This document shows positions 1 to 8,067 of a stretch of DNA of 64,000 nucleotides, in pieces. Under the pieces are notes generated by a model that saw only the letters and a list, made by a program, of their open reading frames with translations, did no database searches and was not told the origin of the DNA. The number at the start of each line of letters is the position of its first letter. Position 1 is the first letter of the stretch. A program made the translations under genes and the position numbers. The DNA comes from Spirosoma foliorum. GTDB lineage: Bacteria; Bacteroidota; Bacteroidia; Cytophagales; Spirosomataceae. The stretch spans positions 5,221,001-5,285,000 of the forward strand of contig NZ_CP059732.1 of NCBI RefSeq assembly GCF_014117325.1, in the 5' to 3' direction.

Positions 1-257
1 GCAATGGTTGTGGCGCTGAAGGTATTGGTTTCAATAATATCGGCACCAGCCTCTAAATATTGTTTATGAATTGCCTGAATTATATCCGGCTTTGTCAATG
101 ACAGCAAATCATTGTTACCCTTAAGATCGTGTGGCCAATCCTTGAATCGGTCTCCCCGATAATCCGCGTCGGTCAGGTTATACCGTTGAATCATGGTACC
201 CATCGCGCCATCGAGGACAAGGATGCGTTCGTGCAGGAGTTCGTGTATCGTTTTCAC
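1..257 (-). CDS. metH: Methionine synthase MetH, N-terminal fragment (runs off window)
   Basis: Cobalamin-dependent methionine synthase transfers a methyl group from methyltetrahydrofolate to homocysteine in the cytoplasm. Only the first 85 or so codons are present; the gene continues left of base 1. Read on the minus strand, the fragment contains [15 protein letters not shown], then a [16 protein letters not shown] block and [10 protein letters not shown], which are hallmarks of the homocysteine S-methyltransferase domain at the MetH N terminus. The start is chosen as GTG at 257-255 (reads [11 protein letters not shown]), because no in-frame ATG lies between it and the riboswitch; a TTG two codons upstream is possible. 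The SAM riboswitch at 370-473 in its leader independently supports a methionine-biosynthesis role. Family call is firm; the exact start is not. Confidence 0.85.
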   Translation of the reverse strand, partial: MKTIHELLHERILVLDGAMGTMIQRYNLTDADYRGDRFKDWPHDLKGNNDLLSLTKPDIIQAIHKQYLEAGADIIETNTFSATTI

Positions 258-369
258 TGGCAAGTTATACAAGGCATTATTCTTAGAGCTACCAACAAGG
301 AGCGCCCTTAAAAAAATCCAAACTAGTAAAAAGACTTACCAACAGAAAGACAGGTAGCAGGAAGCTAAT

Positions 370-473
370 CTTATCTATCCCGCTTCGTAGCGGGAGGAAA
401 TTGGCACCATCTCCTGGAGTTGGCTGGTTGCCAAGACATCATCGGGTCCGTTCCCTCCGTCTTTCTGGATAAG
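370..473 (-). ncRNA. SAM (S-box, SAM-I type) riboswitch in the metH leader
   Basis: On the minus strand the element opens with CTTATC and closes with GATAAG, forming the P1 helix. Between them lie the conserved GGAGGGA...GGACCCGATGA and CTTGGCAACC blocks, then GGTGCCAATTTCC, in the order and spacing of the S-box aptamer. A GC-rich hairpin (CCCGC/GCGGG around 379-393) forms the last arm before P1. It lies about 110 bases upstream of the metH start. From the known family, SAM binding should lower metH expression. No clear poly-U terminator is visible after P1, so control may be translational or by a weak terminator. Confidence 0.9.
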
Positions 474-479
474 CTAATG

Positions 480-487
480 CAAAAGTA
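480..487 (-). promoter_or_regulatory. Candidate Bacteroidota -7 box for metH
   Basis: Read on the minus strand this is TACTTTTG, a match to TAnnTTTG, placed just upstream of the riboswitch P1 so that transcription would start at or near its first base. A second match, TATTTTTG, lies at 497-490. No convincing -33 TTTG was identified. Confidence 0.4.
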
Positions 488-696
488 ACCAAAAATAGGC
501 TATGCTGGTATATTCTGCAGTCTATTTTTGGCTATTGATTCTGCTGATTTTAAGGGCGCTGGAGATTTAACCAACACCAATTTTTGCTGTCAATAGGACT
601 AATGAGGCAGAGCTGACAGCATTTTCGGCTTAGGTGACTTAGCGTATGGACAGGCAAAAGGTGGCGAAAAAGTAGAGTGTCTGGCGTCAAAAAGAG

Positions 697-704
697 TATC
701 TTTG
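697..704 (+). promoter_or_regulatory. Candidate -7 box upstream of the Ppx/GppA gene
   Basis: TATCTTTG matches TAnnTTTG and lies about 100 bases before the start at 807. The intervening leader would contain the inverted repeat at 717-800. No good -33 element is seen. Confidence 0.3.
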
Positions 705-716
705 GCCTTTATTAAG

Positions 717-800
717 GAGTGAAAGACTGAAAGAGTGAAAGAGCGAAAATGACGTGCGTCAGCCTTTTATTCTTTCAGTCTTTCACTCTTTCACTCTTTT
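717..800. repeat. Intergenic inverted repeat, GAGTGAAAG-type arms
   Basis: An 18-bp arm at 717-734 is complementary to 771-788, and the right side continues with more TTTCACTC units up to 800. The arms consist of degenerate GAGTGAAAG repeats. Inside the loop is a second perfect dyad, TGACGTGCGTCA (750-761). The element ends six bases before the start of the downstream gene. It belongs to the same family as the repeats at 12684, 17531, 22284, 23683 and 42253. Confidence 0.85.
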
Positions 801-806
801 GACTCT

Positions 807-1694
807 ATGAAACTGGCAGCCATTGATATCGGTTCCAACGCAGCCCGTCTGCAAATCTCAACGATACTACACAACGACGACCTGGTTAGTTTTAAACGGG
901 TTGAGTATGTCCGCTTCCCGCTTCGCCTAGGCCACGATGTGTTTAATTACGGCGCCCTGACCTCTGAAAGTGAAGCCCGAACCATGAAACTTATGCAGGC
1001 CTACAAACTGCTCATGGAGTTGCATGAGGTAGAGGATTATATGGCCTGTGCTACCTCGGCCATGCGTGAATCTGAAAATGGGCATGAGGTTGCCAAGCGG
1101 ATTGAAGCCCAAACGGGGATCAAGATCCATATTATTGACGGTAGCAAAGAAGCTGAGCTCATTAATAATGTAGTAGTGCAAGCGCTGGACGATCGTCAGT
1201 ATTTACACATTGATGTTGGCGGAGGGAGTACAGAGTTAAACGTGTATGAGAATCGTCAAAAAATAAACTCCAAATCCTTTAAGATTGGCTCTGTTCGATT
1301 GCTGGAAGGCAAGGAGACGAAAGGAGCCTGGCGTAAGATTGAAGATTGGGTGGAGGATAATGTTGATGGAACACGCGAGATTACGGCCGTTGGTACAGGT
1401 GGCAACATTAGTAAGCTATTTAATCTGGCCTCCAAAACCTCGGAACTGGAAACGACACGTTCCGAAATCGAACGAATTCGCGATTATATAGCCGGCTTTG
1501 GGCTGGAAGATCGGGTTAATAAGCTCCGACTGAATGCCGACCGAGCTGATGTGATTGTGCCCGCTGCCGACATCTATATTTCGGTTATGAAGTGGGCAGG
1601 GGCCAACAAAATTATTGTGCCTGATTTGGGACTGAAAGATGGCATTATTCAATTAGTCTACTCACAATTGGGCAAACGGAAGTCTCTCTCCTAG
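807..1694 (+). CDS. Ppx/GppA-family phosphatase (exopolyphosphatase-like)
   Basis: Members of this family hydrolyse inorganic polyphosphate or pppGpp in the cytoplasm. At 295 residues this is the short, single-core form without the C-terminal HD extension of E. coli Ppx. The N terminus carries the phosphate-1 motif DIGSN (residues 7-11) of the actin-like ATPase fold, and DVGGGSTEL in mid-protein is the phosphate-2 motif. A GTGGN segment follows. The ATG at 807 gives a start typical of the family. The gene stands alone between an inverted repeat and a strong terminator (1728-1785). Whether the substrate is polyP or pppGpp cannot be told from sequence. Confidence 0.88.
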   Translation: MKLAAIDIGSNAARLQISTILHNDDLVSFKRVEYVRFPLRLGHDVFNYGALTSESEARTMKLMQAYKLLMELHEVEDYMACATSAMRESENGHEVAKRIEAQTGIKIHIIDGSKEAELINNVVVQALDDRQYLHIDVGGGSTELNVYENRQKINSKSFKIGSVRLLEGKETKGAWRKIEDWVEDNVDGTREITAVGTGGNISKLFNLASKTSELETTRSEIERIRDYIAGFGLEDRVNKLRLNADRADVIVPAADIYISVMKWAGANKIIVPDLGLKDGIIQLVYSQLGKRKSLS

Positions 1695-1727
1695 CCCAAC
1701 GTTCATCAACTTAGCTACACAGTATTG

Positions 1728-1785
1728 CGGCCAAGCAGTCGCTAAACTCAAAAAAGGTTTACACGGTGTTACTGCTTGGCCGTTT
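1728..1785 (+). terminator. Hairpin terminator after the Ppx/GppA gene
   Basis: A 12-bp GC-rich stem (CGGCCAAGCAGT with ACTGCTTGGCCG) encloses about 30 bases and is followed by TTT and an A-rich run, so it could act in both directions. Confidence 0.65.
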
Positions 1786-1829
1786 AAAAAAATAAATCAG
1801 ACATGCGGTAGGTTTTTTAATGAGTACGT

Positions 1830-1837
1830 TAAATTTG
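1830..1837 (+). promoter_or_regulatory. Candidate -7 box for the histidine kinase gene
   Basis: TAAATTTG matches TAnnTTTG about 80 bases before the start at 1917. Confidence 0.3.
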
Positions 1838-1916
1838 GTTAATCTTTTGCTTATCGCTTCGGCATAAGGAATAGCCGACTTCTCTGAACCAAGAAGTAGT
1901 CATTAACTACCGTAAC

Positions 1917-3284
1917 ATGGACGTACTGCCAACTGCTCATTTACAGCAGCGGATCGACGCTCTGACTCTTGAAAACCGTCAATTAAAATCTCAGCTAAAC
2001 CAGCAAGGAGTTGACCAGCGGTTTCTGCTGGAATTTTCCGATCGATTTGCTACCTATAAAGTTGGTGATGAGTTTTTTCACTCGCTGGTCAACTATATTA
2101 CTGAGCAAACTAAGCTGGATTATGTATTTCTGGGCGAGTTAATCGAACCATCGCCAGGCGCATTTGCCATCCGTACGTACGCGCTCACGGCCAATGGCCA
2201 GACGGTTGGCAATATTCAATACGACCTGCCCGATGGCCCCTGCGAACAGGTTATTCAGGGTAAACTCTCTACCTATCCTAGCCAGTGCCGTCGACTTTTT
2301 CCGAAAAATCAGACCCTGGTTCAATTCAATGTAGAAGGATACATCGGTTACCCCTTGTACGACGCAAAAGGACGTGCCTTTGGCATCATCGTCGCCATGC
2401 ACCAATCGGCTATCGATGAACCGGAGTATATTTCGTCGCTTTTAAAAATTGTAGCCAAACGAGCTGAATTTGAGCTTGAGCGGTTTCATTATGAAACAGA
2501 GCTTAAAGAAATCAACCGGGAACTGACGGAAAAAAACCAGGAGCTGGTCAACCGAAATGCCGAACTAGCTTCATTCAGCTACGTGGCTTCGCACGATTTA
2601 CAGGAACCGTTGCGCAAAATCCAAGCATTTGGCGACCGGCTTCAGACAACCTATGCGCCAAAGTTAGATGAGGAAGGAGCCGACATTGTGAACCGAATGG
2701 TGATAGCCGCCCGGCGCATGTCAATGCTTATCAAAGATTTACTCGACTACTCCCGATTGACCCTACGCCCTGATAGCTGGCGTCCTCAACCCTTAGACGA
2801 ACTTGTAGAGACGGTATTGAACGAACTGGAAATTGGCATTCAGGATACGGGTGCGCTTGTGCAGGTAGGCGAACTGGATACTATACCCGGCGACTCCCGG
2901 CAGCTTGTACAACTGTTTCAGAACCTGCTCTCCAATGCAATTAAGTTTATAAACCCAGGCACGATTCCGCATATACGTATAGAAAGCAGACGAGTAGGTA
3001 GCTCAGAACTTCCTTCCACCTTCATCCCGCTATCGCCCGACCTAGAGTATTGTCTCATTGAGGTTACCGACAACGGCATTGGTTTCGATCCCCATCAGGC
3101 AGAACGTATATTTGGTACATTCCAGCGGTTGCATGGCCCTGATAAATATCCAGGCACCGGTATTGGGTTGGCCATTGCGAAAAAGATTGTCGAAAATCAT
3201 CGGGGCTACATTATGGCACAGAGTCAGGCGGGCAAAGGAGCGACCTTCAGTGTGTATTTACCCACACATGATTTTATGAATTAG
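1917..3284 (+). CDS. Sensor histidine kinase, GAF-like N terminus, cytoplasmic
   Basis: A 455-residue protein. A short coiled coil (residues about 8-30) is followed by a GAF-like sensor region (about 35-185), a second heptad-rich linker (about 188-218), a HisKA dimerisation domain with the phospho-acceptor histidine in SYVASHDLQEPLR (H226), and an HATPase_c domain with N-box NLLSNAIKF, G1 box DNGIGFD and G2 box GTGIGLAIAKK. No transmembrane segment is evident, so the sensor is probably soluble. This arrangement resembles Bacteroidota phytochrome-like or GAF kinases, but no bilin-binding PAS-GAF-PHY set is present. No response regulator is adjacent, so the partner is unknown. The signal sensed cannot be inferred. 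Confidence 0.88.
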   Translation: MDVLPTAHLQQRIDALTLENRQLKSQLNQQGVDQRFLLEFSDRFATYKVGDEFFHSLVNYITEQTKLDYVFLGELIEPSPGAFAIRTYALTANGQTVGNIQYDLPDGPCEQVIQGKLSTYPSQCRRLFPKNQTLVQFNVEGYIGYPLYDAKGRAFGIIVAMHQSAIDEPEYISSLLKIVAKRAEFELERFHYETELKEINRELTEKNQELVNRNAELASFSYVASHDLQEPLRKIQAFGDRLQTTYAPKLDEEGADIVNRMVIAARRMSMLIKDLLDYSRLTLRPDSWRPQPLDELVETVLNELEIGIQDTGALVQVGELDTIPGDSRQLVQLFQNLLSNAIKFINPGTIPHIRIESRRVGSSELPSTFIPLSPDLEYCLIEVTDNGIGFDPHQAERIFGTFQRLHGPDKYPGTGIGLAIAKKIVENHRGYIMAQSQAGKGATFSVYLPTHDFMN

Positions 3285-3351
3285 AAGGAAAAGTACAGTT
3301 ACTTTCGGCACGCTAGGATCGTCACATGGCCGACGCACCTAACAGCATGCC

Positions 3352-4296
3352 ATGTATCGTATTCTGGTTCAACGGAATCCACATCCGTTCGATGTTCCTT
3401 TATTCCATCGGGATGGTTTTCTATTCAACGAAATCGCTCATCTCCAGCAACAGAATGATGGCCCATTCTATTTGGTTTCGGCCTTAAATCTGTCTACTCA
3501 GCGAGCCGAGGCCCGTTGTGCGTTTTTTATTCAGGCCAACAACGCGTTGAGTCCTGCAGCTGCTCCATTTGGCTCTGTTGAATTCACTAAAACATTACCC
3601 AAATTTGTTCTGGATATGTTTTTGAGCACACTTATTAATGTAGCACGCTCGGTCGATGTTGCTATAGTACGGTTAGTCAATTATCCCAATTGCTATGCGC
3701 CAGAACAAGCGTGCTTGCTAACGAATCGCCTGATTGAACATGGCTTCTATCTTCGAGAAATAAACCCAACATCCTTTTTAGCAATTGCCGATATTCCGTT
3801 TGATCGCACCATTGTTCCCGCTGAGCGTCGACGATTACGCAAATGCCTGGAAGCAGGTTTTCAGTTTATGCATTGGAAGGAACCGAATCTCCACGAAGTG
3901 CTCGACTTTTTGCAGGAAACCCATGCGCAGAAAGACTATTCACTCACGCTACCGCCCGATCGGCTGCTAAAATTAGTTCAGGGCTTCCCAAAGCAGTTCG
4001 CGGTTTTTGTCGTAAAAGATAGAACTGATCTTACTGCCTTAACCGTAGCTGTGCGTGTTCGCCAGGATATACTGTACAATTTCCTGCCCGCATCACACCT
4101 TCATTATCAGGCATTTAGCCCGATGGTTATGCTAATCGATGGATTATTTACGTATTGCCAGCAACAACAAATCAGACTGCTCGATTTGGGGGTATCGCTT
4201 GATGAAAAACGCCAGCAGAAACCGAGCTTACTACGTTTCAAACGTAATCTTGGCGCTCAGGAATCGCCCAAACTTATTTTTGAGAAACAGCTCTAG
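3352..4296 (+). CDS. FemAB/GNAT-like acyltransferase, function unknown
   Basis: A 314-residue protein with no signal peptide. The C-terminal third resembles the second half of FemAB/GNAT-fold acyltransferases: a run with FxVKD, then VRVRQDILYNFLPAS, a helix, and a terminal LDLGVSLDE..QKPSLLRFKRNLGA block comparable to the DLG..LK.FK..FG ending of peptidyl-bridge and lipid-linked acyltransferases. The N-terminal half is less recognisable. It follows the histidine kinase on the same strand and precedes the glycan cluster, so a role in acylating a surface component is possible but inferred. No substrate can be assigned. The call rests on the C-terminal pattern only. Confidence 0.5.
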   Translation: MYRILVQRNPHPFDVPLFHRDGFLFNEIAHLQQQNDGPFYLVSALNLSTQRAEARCAFFIQANNALSPAAAPFGSVEFTKTLPKFVLDMFLSTLINVARSVDVAIVRLVNYPNCYAPEQACLLTNRLIEHGFYLREINPTSFLAIADIPFDRTIVPAERRRLRKCLEAGFQFMHWKEPNLHEVLDFLQETHAQKDYSLTLPPDRLLKLVQGFPKQFAVFVVKDRTDLTALTVAVRVRQDILYNFLPASHLHYQAFSPMVMLIDGLFTYCQQQQIRLLDLGVSLDEKRQQKPSLLRFKRNLGAQESPKLIFEKQL

Positions 4297-4375
4297 TTTT
4301 CGACAGGATTAACAGGATTTCCAGGATTTGTAATAACTTTTTAAATCCTGGAAACCCTGTTAATCCTGTCGAAAA
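4297..4375. repeat. Intergenic inverted repeat, CAGGATTAACAGGATT type
   Basis: Arms 4297-4329 and 4343-4375 are complementary at 32 of 33 positions with a 13-base loop. The arms are built from GACAGGATTAACAGGATTT units. It begins directly at the upstream stop codon. The same sequence recurs as the outer arms at 49738-50177. Confidence 0.9.
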
Positions 4376-4474
4376 AAGAACTTGTCCTAATCTCATCCAG
4401 ACTACCCTTCTCCCGGTCTGCTATTTTCTTCGTTATTTTGTAGAAAAAAAGGCTACCTGTCTGGAGCCGACAGC

Positions 4475-5393
4475 ATGATTGAAGCTGGTTTTAATTCGGT
4501 TAGTCAATTCCTGAGTGAGTTGTTTGCATCGCTGATATCGCTCGTGAAAGTAGCGATTCGTGGACGGCATGCCACTCGTTTGCCCGCCCGGCAACTTCCT
4601 GTTTGTTCTGTTTTGGGCAACGGCCCGTCGTTAAAAGAATCGCTGAGTGATCAGTTCGATTTTATTCGCCAGACCGAAATTGTCTGTGTGAATAACTTTG
4701 CCCACGCCGATATTTTTCCGCGATTACGTCCGCAGGATTACGTCATTTCGGATCCTAACTATTTCGTTTTCACCGAGCAAACCACTGACCGGGACGATAT
4801 CCGCCGGACGTTATCGATTTTTCTGGATACTGTCGATTGGCCCATGACATTGTATGTCCCGCACTTTGCCAAAGGCTCCTATTTGCTTGGCAAGATTGAA
4901 CAGGGAAATCCGCTTATCAAAGTCGTTTATTTCAACTATACCGTTGTTCGGGGATTCCAATGGCTGGTTTATTGGCTATACGCCAAAGGTTTGGGCATGC
5001 CACAGGCACAAACCGTTATTATTGCCGCGCTGGCGCTAATGATCAACCGAAAATTCGAAACAATCTATCTCTTTGGCGCCGATACTTCCTGGCACGAAGA
5101 AATTCGCCTTAATGACCAAAATCAGCTTCTTAATCAAGCAAATCCATTTTTACGACAAGCCCAAAGATGTATCGCATCAGCCGGTTTATTCCGACGTGCA
5201 TCGGCAACGTACCTTTTCAATGGCCTCGCAGTTTTTATCATTCCACAAAGTGTTTCGGGGCTACGAAGTTCTGCGTGATTATGCCGATTATCGGGGTGTC
5301 CGCATTGTTAATGCCAGCGCCAAAAGCTACATCGATGCGTTTGAACGGGAATCGATCAATCAGCCAGTTAACCAATCAATGCGTACTAGCTAA
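4475..5393 (+). pseudogene. Frameshifted GT42/DUF115-like glycosyltransferase
   Basis: Two overlapping frames make one protein. Frame one starts at 4475 and carries VLGNGPSLKESL (residues about 46-57), an NNF..A block, DPNYF, and an alpha/beta segment ending IYLFGADTSW. This order resembles GT42 sialyltransferases (GNGPSL near the N terminus, then A..LG...IYL.G.D) and the related MptE/DUF115 fold. After codon about 219 frame one loses sense, while the +1 frame continues with IKQIHFYDKPKD and ends at 5393 (ASQFLSFHKVFRGYEVLRDY region). One extra A in the AA at 5132-5133 accounts for the shift. The cause may be mutation or an assembly error. The gene opens the pseudaminic acid cluster, so transfer of a nonulosonic acid is plausible but unproven. 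Confidence 0.6.
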
Positions 5394-5398
5394 ACCCC

Positions 5399-6919
5399 AT
5401 GCAAGCAAAGTTTCTTCTCCTGATTCTTGGTAGTTGGCTAGTCGGCGAAGCAGCTACATTCGCACAACAAAAGCCAAATATTGTTCTGATTTATGCAGAT
5501 GACCTGGGCTACGGCGATATTAGTTGTAATGGCGCAACCAAAATCCGGACCCCAAACATTGACCGAATTGCCAAAGAGGGATTACAATTCACCAATGCCC
5601 ACGCTTCCTCATCGACCTGCACGCCTTCCCGCTTTTCGCTCCTGACAGGCACTTACGCCTGGCGAAAAACCGGAACGGGTATTGCTCCCGGCGATGCAGC
5701 GCTCCTGATTCCTACCGACCATATTACGCTACCCGGTGTTCTCCAGAAAGCGGGCTATAAAACGGGCGTAGTAGGCAAATGGCATTTGGGTTTAGGACCT
5801 AAAGGCGGCCCAGACTGGAACGCCGACATCAAACCCGGTCCGCTCGAAATTGGCTTTACTTATTCCTTTCTCCTACCCGCTACCGGCGACCGTGTTCCGT
5901 GTGTATATGTCGAAAAACATCGCATCGTTGGTTTAGACCCCACCGACCCAATTCAGGTCAGCTATAAAGAACCCATTGGGAATGATCCAACGGGTAAAAA
6001 TCATCCAGAGTTGCTCAAAATGAAGTACTCGCATGGGCACGATCAAACCATTGTGAATGGCGTTAGTCGAATTGGCTACATGAGCGGAGGGAAATCGGCA
6101 CGGTGGGTCGATGAAGAGATGGCGGATGTACTGACGGGCAAAGTCAATCAGTTTATTGAAGCCAGCAAAAACAACCCTTTCTTCGTTTATTTCTCGACTC
6201 ACGATATTCATGTTCCCCGCTTACCAAATTCCCGTTTTGAAGGTAAAAGTGGCATGGGCCCTCGCGGAGATGCTATTCTCCAATTGGACTGGTGCGTGGG
6301 CGAAGTCACCAAAACACTAGATCGACTTGGCCTAACAAACAAAACGATTGTCATCATTAGCAGCGACAATGGCCCCGTAGTCGACGATGGCTATCAGGAT
6401 GAGGCCGTTACCAAACTAAACGGGCATAAACCCGCAGGCCCACTTCGCGGAGGGAAATACAGTGCGTTTGATGCAGGAACCCGAGTTCCATTTATTGTAC
6501 GTTGGCCGGGTAAGGTAAAGCCCGGCACGTCCGATGCGCTGGTTAGTCAGGTTGATCTGTTGGCGTCATTTGCGGCATTAACGGGCCAGTCGCTGGACAA
6601 AGCGGAGGCACGAGATAGTTTCAACATGATCGATACGTTTCTCGGAAAGTCGAAAAAAAGCCGGGAATATGTCATTGAACATGCGCTCAACGGCACACTT
6701 TCGTTGTTACAGAATAACTGGAAATATATTGAACCCAGCAATGGTCAGGCGTTTATGCGGGAGGTTAGCATTGAAACAGGTTACACTCCTCAGCCCCAAC
6801 TGTACGATCTGAAAGCTGATCTGGGTGAAACAAAAAATCTGGCCGGACAAAATCCGCAGATAGTTACTAAACTTGGTGCTTTATTGAACTCCGTTCGGGA
6901 AAAAGAAAGCTCAAAATAG
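5399..6919 (+). CDS. Secreted type I sulfatase (arylsulfatase family)
   Basis: A 506-residue hydrolase of sulfate esters. An N-terminal signal peptide (residues 1 to about 22, ending TFAQQ) predicts export. The metal-binding ADDLGYGD motif follows at about residue 34. The active-site signature CTPSR begins at C74; in this family that cysteine is converted to formylglycine by a separate enzyme. Downstream, VVGKWHLG, FVYFSTHDIHVP and SSDNGP match conserved sulfatase blocks. The start is six bases after the frameshifted gene's stop, so it probably shares that transcript. It sits beside glycan genes, but a catabolic rather than biosynthetic role is usual. Substrate not predictable. Confidence 0.9.
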   Translation: MQAKFLLLILGSWLVGEAATFAQQKPNIVLIYADDLGYGDISCNGATKIRTPNIDRIAKEGLQFTNAHASSSTCTPSRFSLLTGTYAWRKTGTGIAPGDAALLIPTDHITLPGVLQKAGYKTGVVGKWHLGLGPKGGPDWNADIKPGPLEIGFTYSFLLPATGDRVPCVYVEKHRIVGLDPTDPIQVSYKEPIGNDPTGKNHPELLKMKYSHGHDQTIVNGVSRIGYMSGGKSARWVDEEMADVLTGKVNQFIEASKNNPFFVYFSTHDIHVPRLPNSRFEGKSGMGPRGDAILQLDWCVGEVTKTLDRLGLTNKTIVIISSDNGPVVDDGYQDEAVTKLNGHKPAGPLRGGKYSAFDAGTRVPFIVRWPGKVKPGTSDALVSQVDLLASFAALTGQSLDKAEARDSFNMIDTFLGKSKKSREYVIEHALNGTLSLLQNNWKYIEPSNGQAFMREVSIETGYTPQPQLYDLKADLGETKNLAGQNPQIVTKLGALLNSVREKESSK

Positions 6920-6962
6920 ACAGTTTTTTACACGGCCCTGGGCCAACTTGGTATTTATAACA

Positions 6963-7979
6963 ATGCTTGATTTAACGAATAAGTCCATTTTGATTACGGG
7001 CGGCACAGGCTCTTTCGGCAAAAAATTTGTCGAGATGGTTTATCAACGCCACCCGAATGTTAAACGTGTCGTCATTTACTCGCGCGACGAGCTAAAGCAG
7101 TTCGAAATGGCGCAATATTATCCACAATCGAAATACAAGTCCATCCGGTTTTTCATTGGTGATGTGCGCGACGGCGATCGGCTCAAGCGAGCTTGTGAAG
7201 GCATCGACATCATTGTACATGCAGCCGCCCTCAAACAAGTTCCGGCAGCCGAGTATAACCCAATGGAGTGCATCAAAACCAACGTCTTTGGTGCAGAAAA
7301 CGTCATTAACGCAGCGCTAGACAATGGCGTTAAGCGCGTAGTGGCCCTTTCGACCGATAAAGCCGCGGCTCCGATCAACCTCTATGGAGCAACCAAACTC
7401 TGCTCGGATAAATTATTTGTTGCCGCCAACAACATGAAAGGAAGTCGCGATTTGCGGTTCTCAGTTGTTCGCTATGGCAACGTAATTGGCTCACGCGGCT
7501 CGGTTGTACCGTTCTTCCTGGACAAACGGAAAGATGGCGTACTCCCAATCACCCATCCAGACATGACTCGCTTCAATATCTCACTTGAAGAAGGGGTTGA
7601 AATGGTGTTTCATGCCCTCGAACACGCCTGGGGTGGTGAGATTTTCGTCCCAAAAATTCCATCGTACCGCATCACTGACGTGGCCACCGCCATCGGCCCC
7701 AACTGCGAACAAAAACTGGTGGGTATCCGTCCGGGCGAAAAATTGCATGAGGAAATGATCACCGAAACCGACTCGCTCAACACAGTCGAAACGGATAAAT
7801 ATTACGTCATTACCCCTTCGACACCCACCTGGAGCGTTGATGATTACATGGAAGCCTTCAACGGGAAACAAGTTGAGATGGGCTTCAAATACAACTCCGG
7901 CACGAATACCGACTGGCTGAACGTAGAGCAACTACGCGACCAGATTCGCGCACACGTCGATCCTGATTTTAATGCATAA
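6963..7979 (+). CDS. pseB: UDP-N-acetylglucosamine 4,6-dehydratase (inverting), PseB
   Basis: First step of pseudaminic acid synthesis: an NADP-dependent SDR enzyme that dehydrates UDP-GlcNAc at C4/C6 and inverts C5. The Rossmann motif GGTGSFG lies at the N terminus, followed by YSRDELKQFEM, characteristic of PseB/FlaA1-type enzymes, then HAAALKQVP, STDKA and YGATKL. The ATG at 6963 is preferred over 6948, because it begins MLDLTNKSILITGGTG as in homologues. About 338 residues is normal length. The presence of pseC, F, G, H and I immediately downstream in the same direction fixes the pathway, and distinguishes it from related capsule dehydratases. Confidence 0.93.
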   Translation: MLDLTNKSILITGGTGSFGKKFVEMVYQRHPNVKRVVIYSRDELKQFEMAQYYPQSKYKSIRFFIGDVRDGDRLKRACEGIDIIVHAAALKQVPAAEYNPMECIKTNVFGAENVINAALDNGVKRVVALSTDKAAAPINLYGATKLCSDKLFVAANNMKGSRDLRFSVVRYGNVIGSRGSVVPFFLDKRKDGVLPITHPDMTRFNISLEEGVEMVFHALEHAWGGEIFVPKIPSYRITDVATAIGPNCEQKLVGIRPGEKLHEEMITETDSLNTVETDKYYVITPSTPTWSVDDYMEAFNGKQVEMGFKYNSGTNTDWLNVEQLRDQIRAHVDPDFNA

Positions 7980-7984
7980 TGAAC

Positions 7985-8054
7985 AATGAAGAATGTATAA
8001 TGACTGACCTGTGATTCGACTTCTCTGATCATTTTCCATTATACATTCTTCATT
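7985..8054. repeat. Intergenic inverted repeat, AATGAAGAATGTATAATG type
   Basis: Perfect 18-bp arms at 7985-8002 and 8037-8054 with a 34-base loop. It starts five bases after the pseB stop and ends 13 bases before the pseC start. It is related in arm style to the repeats at 9911 and 19576. Confidence 0.85.
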
Positions 8055-8067
8055 ATACATTTCTCTT

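Noticed and set aside
129..311. A 60-codon plus-strand ORF at the window start
   Set aside because: It is the complement of the metH N terminus and leader.
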